NCBI GenBank assembly: GCA_945903265.1
Contig: CAMDNQ010000005.1
Location: forward strand, 62,001 to 126,000
Source: Candidatus Sulfopaludibacter sp. SbA3
GTDB taxonomy: Bacteria > Acidobacteriota > Vicinamibacteria > Vicinamibacterales > UBA2999
Length of the DNA stretch: 64,000 bases
Direction of reading: 5' to 3'
This document shows positions 35,309 through 43,344 of this stretch, one piece after another; the first letter of the stretch is position 1, and every line of letters begins with the position of its first letter. The position numbers were made by a program, and so were the translations under genes. The notes beneath the pieces are model-generated. The model saw nothing but the letters and a program-made list of their open reading frames with translations, made no database searches and was not told where the DNA came from.

Positions 35309-36584
35309 ACGCCTCGATCAATTTTTCCACGGACTGCGCCACCGTGTAGTGACGCCGTATGCCGTCAAACGCGTGCTGGGCGAGCTCGTCGCGTAATGCC
35401 GGCGTGCGAGCCACGCGCTCGAGTGCTTCCGCAAGCGCCCCCGGATCGTCCGGCGGCACGAGGAGCCCCCCACCGGTCCGTTCCACGATCTCCGTAAACG
35501 ATCCGCGGCGCGGCTGGACGACCGGCACCCCGCTCGCCATCGCTTCGAGCAGAAACATGCCCTTCGGCTCGTCGTAGGTGGCGGGCACCGACAGCACGTC
35601 GAGCCGGCGCAGAAACGCGATCTTGCCTGGCCGATCGACCTCACCATGATACTCGAACTCCTGGCCGAGGCCGGCGTCCTTGAGGGTCGTCTTCGCACCA
35701 TCCAGGTAGGGCTGGTGAGCCCGCGGCAAATGCCCCGCTGCGACGAGCCGCATCGGTATGTCCGGCGTTCGTCGTCGCAGCCGCACGTACGCGTTGGCAA
35801 GGACCTGCAGACCCTTCTCCGGTGCGATACGCGCGAAATAGCCGACGGTGAAGGGGGCCGGGCTTCGGGCTTCGGACTTCTGACGTTCACCGTATCCGTC
35901 GAGGGTAATACCCAATGGGACGACCGAGATGCGATCGGACGGAATGGCCAGATACGCAGACATGAACCGCGCGGAGTACTCGCTCACCGCAATGAAGCGA
36001 TCGATCGTCGGCACCTGCGCGCGAATGAGTTCGCGCGCCTGCTCGCGATACGGCGGCACCAGACCGTCCAGGAACAGTTCTTCACCCTGGAGCGTGCAGC
36101 AGACGGGACGATTGAGGGCCCGCTTCAGCGGCGCCGCCATCGCAATGAGGAGGGAATTCGGCAGATCGACGACGTCCGGCGGCGCTTCGTCACGCGCCCA
36201 GTCGATCAGCTTCTCGAACTCCTTCCGCAGGACGCCGTCCTGGCCGCGGAGCATCGAGATCGTCAGCTCTCCGAGGAGCCGGGCGTCGGTCTTGATGGCG
36301 CGTCCGGCAAAGGCGCGGATGACGGCCGGCGAGTCCCAGAGCCGATCGAGCAGACGCGGCGTGGCGCGAAACAGAGGGACGTGTTGCTGGAGGTAGACGC
36401 TGATGCCGCCAAACAACACCCTGTCGCGGCTCACATTCGGCTCGTCCGGCCGCGTCGGCGTATAGACCGGCATCAACGTCACGTCATGCCCGCGCGCCAT
36501 CAACGCTCGCGCCAGCGCGTTATCGCGGGTGCAGCTTCCGCAGTACATGCCGGCGGCGCCGGCGGTGATCTGGAGAATCTTCAC
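35286..36584 (-). CDS. glycosyltransferase family 4
   Basis: GT-B glycosyltransferase of 432 residues. It appears to start with GTG at 36584, overlapping the reductase stop (GTGA). The N-terminus (KILQITAGAAGMYCGSCTRDNALARALMARGHDV) has a Cys-containing variant of the usual glycine loop. The donor half shows VGYFARIAPEKGLQVL and the loop YDEPKGMFLLEAMASGVPVVQP with the two conserved glutamates. A long insertion (about 85-125) follows the first Rossmann strands. Its position between an acid-reducing enzyme pair and an ABC ATPase suggests it decorates the product of that pathway; this is inference. Confidence 0.88.
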   Translation of the reverse strand: MKILQITAGAAGMYCGSCTRDNALARALMARGHDVTLMPVYTPTRPDEPNVSRDRVLFGGISVYLQQHVPLFRATPRLLDRLWDSPAVIRAFAGRAIKTDARLLGELTISMLRGQDGVLRKEFEKLIDWARDEAPPDVVDLPNSLLIAMAAPLKRALNRPVCCTLQGEELFLDGLVPPYREQARELIRAQVPTIDRFIAVSEYSARFMSAYLAIPSDRISVVPLGITLDGYGERQKSEARSPAPFTVGYFARIAPEKGLQVLANAYVRLRRRTPDIPMRLVAAGHLPRAHQPYLDGAKTTLKDAGLGQEFEYHGEVDRPGKIAFLRRLDVLSVPATYDEPKGMFLLEAMASGVPVVQPRRGSFTEIVERTGGGLLVPPDDPGALAEALERVARTPALRDELAQHAFDGIRRHYTVAQSVEKLIEAYGHAARH

Positions 36585-38008
36585 TGGAGCGGAGCGGTCT
36601 GGAATGCACGCGCACGGAACAGGAACTCAACGATGTTCCCTTCGTGGGGCTGGAGCCAGTTCAATCGGGATGTCGGGACCGGCCCGAGGTTCAGCCGGTC
36701 GATGTGGACCGCATCGAGGAGCCGGCGGCGAAAGGTCTCGTCGCACGTAATCGCGGTACACACCAGCGTCGGGCCGATCGCGTCGAGCATGGCGCTCTGC
36801 GGACACTCGACGACCGTCACGAACGGAAACATGTATTCCTGCTTCGCGACCGGCACGCCGGGATTCGACGCGTGGAGCACGGTCGGCAGGAGATAGTCGG
36901 CTTTCCCCTCTTTCACCAGCCGGCCGCCCTGCCGGTAGGCCGCCGTCACGTCGGTGACACCCGGCACTTTCAGCTCGGCATCGATGGCATTCGAGATCGC
37001 GTCGGCCACGCCCGGAACCGTGAACGCCGCCAGGCTCGCCTCCGGATCGGCAGGGGGCAGCGGCCGGATCGCCGCAAGCCGCTGCGCGATCGCGTCGGCG
37101 ATCTCGCGCGTGTGCCGGCTCGCCCAGATGCCCGAGGCGTTGATGCAGCCACGCCCGCTGTTGATGAAGACGCTCTCGACCATCATGTCGAGATGGCGCT
37201 CCCACTGATCGACCTGATCGTCCCCGAGGAGAATCTTGGAGAACCCCGGGCCGTGCGCCTGCACCCGCGGATCGCCGCGGTAGCGATCGACAGTCGCGGT
37301 GCCGCCGAAGATGAGGCTCCTGGCGCAGGCGTCGAGCACGGCCCCGCCGACGTCCGCGTGCCCCGGATAAATCGCAATCGCCTCGCGCGGAATGCCCGCC
37401 TCGAAAAAGGCGGAGGCCATCCGATAGGGCGTCCAGGGTTCCTGCGGACCTGGCTTCAGCACGAGCCCAATCTGCAGCGGAATGATGGGCAGCCACAGCG
37501 TGTGCACGCCGGGCGAGTTCGACGGCAGCACCAGCCCGAGGACGGGGCTCTGCGCCTGGTAGCTGATCGGCACGTCGCGCTCCACGCCGTGGCCGGTGGC
37601 GAGCACGTCGAAGTCGAGCCCGCGCGTCAGCGACGTGAGGACGCTGCGCATCTCGCCCAGCACGAAGGCGTTCTTCTTCATGTTGGCGCGGCACATCCGC
37701 TCCGGGAGCCCCGTGCTGGCCGACTGGGCGTGGGCGAATTCATCGGCCGTCTGCATGCCGTCGCCCATCGGCAGGCGCGCGGTCATGTAGAGCTCCCCCG
37801 CCCGTCCGACCCGTGCGATCAACTCGTCGATCGGAATCGCGCGCAGCGCCTCGCGCGCCCGGTTGGCCTTGCGCATGTCACGCTGAATGAGGCCTCCGTT
37901 GGCGCGGCTCACGCGGGCAATCGGCTCCCCCGTCAGAAAATGGGTGACCTCGTCGACCTCGAGACTCGTATACGGCTCGCCGAAGCGGAGAATCGGAAGG
38001 TGAAGCAT
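36581..38008 (-). CDS. aldehyde dehydrogenase-superfamily reductase
   Basis: Protein of 475 residues with the aldehyde dehydrogenase fold. The catalytic cysteine is Cys288 in INSGRGCINASG; the NAD-binding region includes LVLPSNSPGVHTLWLPIIPLQIGLVLKPG, but the usual general-base Glu segment is replaced by HGPGFSKILLGDD. That pattern fits a reductase acting on a thioester or acyl-adenylate, as in LuxC or EhpG, better than a simple aldehyde oxidiser. The ATG at 38008 overlaps the stop of the adenylating-enzyme gene as TGATG, so the pair is translationally coupled. The acyl substrate is unknown. Confidence 0.82.
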   Translation of the reverse strand: MLHLPILRFGEPYTSLEVDEVTHFLTGEPIARVSRANGGLIQRDMRKANRAREALRAIPIDELIARVGRAGELYMTARLPMGDGMQTADEFAHAQSASTGLPERMCRANMKKNAFVLGEMRSVLTSLTRGLDFDVLATGHGVERDVPISYQAQSPVLGLVLPSNSPGVHTLWLPIIPLQIGLVLKPGPQEPWTPYRMASAFFEAGIPREAIAIYPGHADVGGAVLDACARSLIFGGTATVDRYRGDPRVQAHGPGFSKILLGDDQVDQWERHLDMMVESVFINSGRGCINASGIWASRHTREIADAIAQRLAAIRPLPPADPEASLAAFTVPGVADAISNAIDAELKVPGVTDVTAAYRQGGRLVKEGKADYLLPTVLHASNPGVPVAKQEYMFPFVTVVECPQSAMLDAIGPTLVCTAITCDETFRRRLLDAVHIDRLNLGPVPTSRLNWLQPHEGNIVEFLFRARAFQTAPLQ

Positions 38009-39066
38009 CAGTACACGCCGACGGTCGTGGTCGACGCGAACGCCCGATATGGCCGGACGCCGCTGACCCCATCCCATGGAAAGCGATCGCACGGCGGCTC
38101 GCGCTCGCCCTCGTCCCGCTCGAGGAAGCCCGGCATGAAGAACTCTTTCGTCAGCGTCGTCAGCTTCACGCGGCCTGTCGCTCCGTACTCCACCACGCGG
38201 TCCGCGTCCTCGAAGTCGACGACTTCAATCACCGCCCTGGGCTGCGGGGCGTGGTACGTGATTTTGTAACCATTGGCCGGACCCGTCGGCGCGCTCGCTG
38301 CCAGCCCCATGAGCGTGTTGCCGTAGGTCGGCGTCATGTAGGCGCCGTCGAGCAGCTCCTCGTGCGCGAACCGGTTCCACTGCGGCGTGAACTCCGTGCC
38401 TCCGCAGAAGATGCCGCTGATCCCGCTCTTCCGAATCGTGCTCCCCATCGACTCCAGGCGAAGCGCCAGCGCCTCGAGCAGCTTGGGCGTCGTGAACATG
38501 CACCGGATGTCGTGATTGGCGGAGAGGACGGTGACTGCCTGGTCGATGACGTGGTCCCGATAGGCATGGAGGTGCTCGGTCCAGCCGTTCTTGATCAACT
38601 TGATCACCCACCGCGGATCCAGGTCGACGCAGAAGCAGATGCCGCCCCGGTACTGCGCCAGGTGTTCCACAGCCAGCCGCAGCCGCCGCGGTCCCGAGGG
38701 CCCCAGCATGAGCCAGTTGGCGCCCTTCGGAAAATGTTCATCAGGGAGCGTCGTGCTGAACAGCTCGTAATCGATCCGGAAGTCGTCGACGTTGATTCGC
38801 GTCTTGGGAATACCTGTCGTGCCGCCGGTTTCGAACACATACACGGGCTTGCCCGCGAGTCCGCGCGGCACCCAGCGCTGCACCGGACCGCCGCGAAGCC
38901 ACTCGTCTTCGAAGCCGCCGAACCGGCGCAGATCCGCGAACGTCCTGATCTCCCGGCGGGGATCCCAGCCAAGCGTCTTCGCGCGTTCGAGCCAGAACGG
39001 CGATCCGCTTGCGGGATCGAAATGCCAGTTCACGACTTCCTGTACCCATGCATCAAGGGTCGGCAC
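38008..39066 (-). CDS. acyl-adenylating enzyme, EhpF/LuxE-like
   Basis: ANL-type adenylate-forming protein of 352 residues, short compared with usual acyl-CoA ligases (500 or more), as in EhpF of griseoluteic acid synthesis and LuxE. The phosphate-binding loop is ETGGTTGIPKT (about 79-89). Further family features: GIFCGGTEFTPQWN (aromatic/carboxylate site) and MTPTYGNTLMG (the A5-like YG motif); the C-terminal lid domain is reduced. Start appears to be GTG at 39066, with only 38 bp to the divergent MFS gene. With the next gene it forms a likely two-protein carboxylic-acid activation and reduction module. Confidence 0.8.
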   Translation of the reverse strand: MPTLDAWVQEVVNWHFDPASGSPFWLERAKTLGWDPRREIRTFADLRRFGGFEDEWLRGGPVQRWVPRGLAGKPVYVFETGGTTGIPKTRINVDDFRIDYELFSTTLPDEHFPKGANWLMLGPSGPRRLRLAVEHLAQYRGGICFCVDLDPRWVIKLIKNGWTEHLHAYRDHVIDQAVTVLSANHDIRCMFTTPKLLEALALRLESMGSTIRKSGISGIFCGGTEFTPQWNRFAHEELLDGAYMTPTYGNTLMGLAASAPTGPANGYKITYHAPQPRAVIEVVDFEDADRVVEYGATGRVKLTTLTKEFFMPGFLERDEGEREPPCDRFPWDGVSGVRPYRAFASTTTVGVY

Positions 39067-39104
39067 GTTCGGTAGTATATTCGCGCCTCATCCCACGAGG
39101 CTTC

Positions 39105-40448
39105 ATGACTACTCTTCCTACCTCGCCGAAGGCGCCGCCGCTTACGCCCATCCAGTGGCTGATCTGCGTCATCGCGGCGATTGGATTCGCGTTCGACTCG
39201 TACGAGCTGCTCATGCTGCCGCTCATCGTCCGTCCGGCGCTCGCGGATCTGCTCGGCGCCGCCCCGAACAGTCTCGAGGTGAACAGCTGGGTGGGGACGA
39301 TGCAGTACGTGCCGGCAGTGGCCGGCGGCATCTTCGGATTGCTGGGCGGCTATCTCACCGATTTGCTCGGCCGCCGGCGGGTGCTGGTCTGGAGCATCCT
39401 GCTCTATGCCGGGTCGGCGTTCGCCGCCGGTTATGCGACCTCTGTCGAATGGCTGCTCTTCTGGCGCTGCTGCACGTTCGTGGGGGTCTGCGTCGAATTC
39501 GTCGCGGCGGTGGCCTGGCTCGCCGAGCTCTTCCCCGACCCGGCGCAGCGGGAGCGCGTGGTCGGATACACGCAGGCCTTCGGATCGATCGGCGGCATCA
39601 TGGTGACGGGCGCCTATTACCTGATCGTCACCTATGGCCAGTCGCTGCCCGAGGTGCGCGGGGGCCACGAGGCCTGGCGCTACACGCTCATCTCCGGCCT
39701 GATCCCCGCCATTCCGCTCATCCTGATACGTCCGTTCCTGCCGGAATCGCCCACCTGGATGGAAAAGAAGCGGGCGGGCACGCTGCAGCGTCCCAGCTTC
39801 GCGGCGCTCTTCACCCCGGAGTTCCGCCGGACGACGATCGTGACGACGATCATGATGGCGTGCGCGTATGCCGCGGCGTTCGGCGCCATCCAGCAGATGC
39901 CGCGCATCGTCCCCGGCCTCGAGCAGGTGCAGGGCCTGCCGCGGACCGCGGTGGAACAGACAATCAGTGGCGTGCAGTCATTCCAGGAATTCGGCGGCCT
40001 GATCGGACGGCTGCTGCTGGCGTACCTGGCGGTGGTCATCATCAGCCGGCGCCGGCTGCTCTGGATCTTCCAGATTCCCGGGTTGCTGCTACTGCCGGTT
40101 GTCTACCTGCTGACGCCGACTGTCGGATTGCCGCTCGCCCAGTGGGGGATCTTCCTCGTCGGCATGGCGACCATCGCGCAGTTCAGTTTCTGGGGGAATT
40201 ACCTGCCGCGCGTCTATCCCACGCACCTCCGTGGCACAGGCGAGAGTTTCGCGGCCAACGTCGGCGGCCGCATGATTGGCACTATGGCGGCGCTTGTCAC
40301 CGTGTCACTGGTCACGAGCATGCCGGGCGGCGCGCTCCCGGTGCGCCTCGCGTACGCGGCGGCGGCTGTCGGGACCACGGCGTACATCATCGGGATCATC
40401 GCGAGCCGGTGGCTCCCCGAACCCACGCAGGCGACGCTCCCGGATTAG
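39105..40448 (+). CDS. MFS transporter
   Basis: Major facilitator of 447 residues with twelve predicted membrane segments. The loop 2-3 signature appears as GGYLTDLLGRRRVLVWS (about 83-99), and the acidic TM1 motif is GFAFDSYELLMLPL, as in the sialate/aromatic-acid/H+ symporter branch. WMEKKRAGTLQ lies in the central cytoplasmic loop. It is divergent from the acyl-activation operon with a 38-bp intergenic gap, so shared regulation and a role in import of the acid substrate or export of the product is plausible. ATG at 39105 is preferred because upstream in-frame starts lie inside the neighbour. Confidence 0.9.
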   Translation: MTTLPTSPKAPPLTPIQWLICVIAAIGFAFDSYELLMLPLIVRPALADLLGAAPNSLEVNSWVGTMQYVPAVAGGIFGLLGGYLTDLLGRRRVLVWSILLYAGSAFAAGYATSVEWLLFWRCCTFVGVCVEFVAAVAWLAELFPDPAQRERVVGYTQAFGSIGGIMVTGAYYLIVTYGQSLPEVRGGHEAWRYTLISGLIPAIPLILIRPFLPESPTWMEKKRAGTLQRPSFAALFTPEFRRTTIVTTIMMACAYAAAFGAIQQMPRIVPGLEQVQGLPRTAVEQTISGVQSFQEFGGLIGRLLLAYLAVVIISRRRLLWIFQIPGLLLLPVVYLLTPTVGLPLAQWGIFLVGMATIAQFSFWGNYLPRVYPTHLRGTGESFAANVGGRMIGTMAALVTVSLVTSMPGGALPVRLAYAAAAVGTTAYIIGIIASRWLPEPTQATLPD

Positions 40449-40461
40449 AGTTGAGGCCGTA

Positions 40462-40899
40462 CTGACGATCCTGCCCCGCGCGACGCTCGTGGCAACCACG
40501 CCCGAAGCAATCCGTGCTCTTCGCGGACTGACGCGCGTCGAGCTGACTCATTTTCCCTTCAAAATCGGCCGCGAGAGCCGCGCGCCACGGCCGGCCAATG
40601 GCGACCTGGTCGAGTTGAGACTTGGCGTCGCGCCCGATTTGAACGACCTGTACCTGATCGAACCCCGCTGGTCGGACCTGGTGCAGATTTCGCGCGAGCA
40701 CCTGCAAATCGAGCAGGATGGCCAGCGATTCTTTGTCGCTGACCGTGGCAGCCATTGCGGCACGATCGTCGCCGGCAGGCTGGTCGGCGGAAATCGCTCG
40801 GTCGGCCGCACGGAGGTGAGGCACGGCGACCTCATCGTCGTCGGCAACGACCGTTCCGATTACATCTTCAGGTTCGGGATCGCAGCGTCGGCGAGTTAG
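40462..40899 (+). CDS. FHA-domain-like protein (start uncertain)
   Basis: Small cytoplasmic protein, about 145 residues, whose core resembles a forkhead-associated phosphothreonine-binding domain: FPFKIGRESRAPRP (strand and GR turn), ISREHLQIEQDGQRFFVADRGSHCGTIVAGRLVG (the S-x-x-H and N/G-T turn), then VRHGDLIVVGN. The GR, SxxH and GT positions match the FHA consensus, with Cys-Gly-Thr in place of the usual Asn-Gly-Thr. There is no ATG near the expected start; a CTG at 40462 follows GAGG, and a GTG at 40489 is possible. It begins just after the MFS stop and is convergent with the next gene. Confidence 0.75.
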   Translation: MTILPRATLVATTPEAIRALRGLTRVELTHFPFKIGRESRAPRPANGDLVELRLGVAPDLNDLYLIEPRWSDLVQISREHLQIEQDGQRFFVADRGSHCGTIVAGRLVGGNRSVGRTEVRHGDLIVVGNDRSDYIFRFGIAASAS

Positions 40900-40912
40900 C
40901 TCCGTCGCGCGA

Positions 40913-41878
40913 CTACCCGCCCGGCAGAATCTCTTCGGCGACAGCCGCGCGCAACGCCTCGGTCCGCCCCGCAAACAGCTCCAGCGCGCGAACATCCTGC
41001 GCCAGCCGTTCGATGATGTGTCCGCGTTGAAAGCTGTCCACGCCGACCACCTGTGTCGCGCGTTCGACCGCCCGTTGAGCGGCAACGGTCGCCATGATCT
41101 TGGCGAGCGAGGCGTCGGCGAGCGACAGCGTGGCGGCGGTCGCCGCCTTCCAGGTCATCACCATCGCCGCGTCGAGCTCCGTGGCGGCGTCAGCCAGCAG
41201 TCCCTGCACCGTCTGTTCTCCCGCGGCGGCCGTGTGCGCGGCGCGGGCCGTGTCGAGGGCTTCGCGAAGGGCGCGACGTCCGATGCCGAGTCCGGCCGCA
41301 GCGGTGAGGATGCGGATGCGCGTCATGATCGGCTGCGTCGGTCCTATCGGCTGGCCGCGCGCGGCGGTCAGCATCACATGGCCGAAGATCACACCCGCAA
41401 GCCCCGCCGTCTCGACGGTATCGACGCGCACACCAGGTGTATCGAGGCTCACGGCATACGCCAGGCGCGCCGACGCATCGCGCGGACCGACGACCGCAAT
41501 GCCGCGAGCGGTCACGGGCGCAATCCAGGGGGCGCGGCCTGACAGGAGCCCGCCCTTCTCGACCGGCGCGTCGTCGGATGTCAGGCCGACAGCCGCGACA
41601 GCCTCGCCGCGAAAGAGCGAGGCGAAGCGATCGTCGCCCCCGACGGCGAGCGCGACTCCCGAATGAAGGGCGTAAGTGACGCCGGCGGCCGGCGATTCGG
41701 CCGCAAGCGCCTCGGTGGCCACGGCAACTGCGAGAAGGTCGGCCGCCGGATCCAGCAACCCGGCGCGCGCGGCGCCGGCGACGACGGTTGCCGCGGCGGG
41801 ATCGGCGGCAATGTCGCGACCGAGGGCTGCAGCCTTATCGCGCCACGCACGTTGAACGTCGGTGAGGTCGAAGTCCAC
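40913..41878 (-). CDS. degenerate acyl-CoA dehydrogenase family protein
   Basis: Protein of 321 residues with the acyl-CoA dehydrogenase fold but shorter than the usual 380. The N-terminal helical region (MDFDLTDVQRAWRDKAAALG), a shrunken middle beta domain (residues about 95-170) and the C-terminal four-helix bundle are recognisable. In the C-terminal region, where active enzymes read roughly YEGT, this protein has FAGRTEAL, so the catalytic glutamate appears to be missing. It may bind FAD or acyl groups without dehydrogenating them, or act on another substrate. It is divergent from the Hpt-REC-REC gene and stands alone. Confidence 0.72.
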   Translation of the reverse strand: MDFDLTDVQRAWRDKAAALGRDIAADPAAATVVAGAARAGLLDPAADLLAVAVATEALAAESPAAGVTYALHSGVALAVGGDDRFASLFRGEAVAAVGLTSDDAPVEKGGLLSGRAPWIAPVTARGIAVVGPRDASARLAYAVSLDTPGVRVDTVETAGLAGVIFGHVMLTAARGQPIGPTQPIMTRIRILTAAAGLGIGRRALREALDTARAAHTAAAGEQTVQGLLADAATELDAAMVMTWKAATAATLSLADASLAKIMATVAAQRAVERATQVVGVDSFQRGHIIERLAQDVRALELFAGRTEALRAAVAEEILPGG

Positions 41879-41904
41879 CTCCGCCCATTGTAGGAGGCGG
41901 AGGT

Positions 41905-41937
41905 GGGCGCCCCAGGTGTGTCACACCCTGGGCGCCC
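41905..41937. promoter_or_regulatory. long imperfect hairpin in divergent region
   Basis: GGGCGC at 41905 pairs with GCGCCC ending at 41937, continuing through CC/GG, AGG/CCT and GTG/CAC with single-base bulges, in the gap between the divergent dehydrogenase-like and Hpt-REC-REC genes. It could affect either leader RNA. No T-tract is present. Confidence 0.35.
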
Positions 41938-41980
41938 GGATGGGCGCCGCCCAGTGCCCGCCGTCGCCCTAAACCACTTA

Positions 41981-42017
41981 AACGTCTAACACGTTGTAAC
42001 AAAACGACTTACGTAAG
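41981..42017. promoter_or_regulatory. AT-richer promoter region with two palindromes
   Basis: AACGT-n5-ACGTT (41981-41995) and the perfect 10-bp palindrome CTTACGTAAG (42008-42017) lie 40-77 bp upstream of the Hpt-REC-REC start codon, in a local AT-rich patch. They look like an operator and promoter pair; the regulator is unknown. Confidence 0.4.
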
Positions 42018-42057
42018 GGACTCGTGGCGGCACGCCTTCCGCTCTTTGGAGGGCAAC

Positions 42058-43344
42058 ATGACCACTCTCGACATCGCCTTTCCGGCTTCCCCGAGCGACG
42101 CGCTCCAGCAGATTCTTGAGGAGACTCGGCAGCGGTTTGCCACCACATTCATCGGCCAGTGCGATTCCATCCGGATACTGGTCGACAAGGTGGCAACCCT
42201 CGGCGTGACTGGACCGGTAGCAGCGCTCGCCCAGGTCATCCACCGGCTGAGCGGCCTGGCCGGGACTATCGGCTTTCCGACAATCAGCGCCCGCGCTTCG
42301 GAGCTGGAGGATCTCGTCGATGGAGCCTCCAACGGAACTTTTGATGTCGTGCGCGCCCGACAAAGTGTCGACGCGGTTCAGGCGGCCTTCGCCCACGATG
42401 TCGCGATGGGCACCGTGTGGGCGCCCGCGGCTGTGGCCACGGTCCGCGGGGCGAGAATCCTGATGGCGGAAGACGACGCCGACCAGCGCGCGATCATGAC
42501 CACGTGCCTCGAAAGCGCCGGATACATGCCGGTGTCCGTCGGCTCTGGCGACATGGTGATGGACGCGGTGCGGTCCGAACGGCCTGCGTTGATTCTCCTC
42601 GATGTCGAGATGCCCGGGATGGATGGGTACGCGGTCTGCCGGCAGCTGAAGGCCGATGCCGAGACCGCCGGTATTCCTGTGATGTTCATGACGACGCGAG
42701 CGACGCTCGATGACAAGCTCGCCGCGCTGACTCTCGGCGCCGACGAATTCCTGAACAAGCCCGTGGACCTGCGCGAAGTGATTCTTCGAATCCAGCTGCT
42801 CCTCAAGCGCACCGGATCCAGCGACTCCGTGGACGCGCCAGTGGTCACGGCGGCTTCCGGGCTGGCCGGACGGCGCCAGGGCGCCAGAGCCGGCACGGTC
42901 GTCATCGCGGAAGACGATCCGGATGTCATGCGAATCGTCGATGCTCAGGTCCGTGCCGCGGGTTATACCGCGATCACGGCCGTCAATGGCGAGGAAGCGT
43001 TGGCAGCGGTGGGCGCACATGCTCCCGAGGTGCTGGTGCTCGACTTGATGATGCCGAAGGTCAATGGATTCGACGTGCTCACCAGGCTTCGGCAGAGACC
43101 CGGGACCGCGCCGCGGATTATGGTGCTGTCTGGGCGCGGCCGTGAACAGGACGTCGTGCGCGCGTTCGATCTGGGTGCCGACGACTATATGACAAAGCCG
43201 TTCAACCCACAGGAGATGATGGCGCGTATCGACCGGCTGCTCAAGAAGCCGCTAACGCGCAGCGCGGATATGCAGGTGGACGCCAGCGTTCTGCAGGGCC
43301 TGCGCCTGCCAGTCGTGAGTTCGGTCCTCAGCGCCGCGGCGTAA
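42058..43344 (+). CDS. Hpt-REC-REC phosphorelay regulator
   Basis: Protein of 428 residues without a DNA-binding domain. An Hpt domain comes first (about 15-115), with the phospho-histidine at His62 in IHRLSGLAG. Receiver 1 (about 132-250) has AEDD, Asp182 in LLDVEMPGMDG and NKP; receiver 2 (about 278-395) has AEDD, Asp329 in VLDLMMPKVNG and TKP. The ATG at 42058 follows GGAGGG. Hpt plus two receivers suggests a relay hub that moves phosphate between separate kinases and receivers. It is convergent with the YaiO-like barrel gene, so it may regulate that polysaccharide locus. Confidence 0.9.
   Translation: MTTLDIAFPASPSDALQQILEETRQRFATTFIGQCDSIRILVDKVATLGVTGPVAALAQVIHRLSGLAGTIGFPTISARASELEDLVDGASNGTFDVVRARQSVDAVQAAFAHDVAMGTVWAPAAVATVRGARILMAEDDADQRAIMTTCLESAGYMPVSVGSGDMVMDAVRSERPALILLDVEMPGMDGYAVCRQLKADAETAGIPVMFMTTRATLDDKLAALTLGADEFLNKPVDLREVILRIQLLLKRTGSSDSVDAPVVTAASGLAGRRQGARAGTVVIAEDDPDVMRIVDAQVRAAGYTAITAVNGEEALAAVGAHAPEVLVLDLMMPKVNGFDVLTRLRQRPGTAPRIMVLSGRGREQDVVRAFDLGADDYMTKPFNPQEMMARIDRLLKKPLTRSADMQVDASVLQGLRLPVVSSVLSAAA

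Noticed and set aside
36581-39066. LuxC/LuxE-type bioluminescence genes
   Set aside because: The enzyme pair is similar in plan, but there is no luciferase (luxAB) or thioesterase gene, and the neighbours are a glycosyltransferase and an ABC ATPase.
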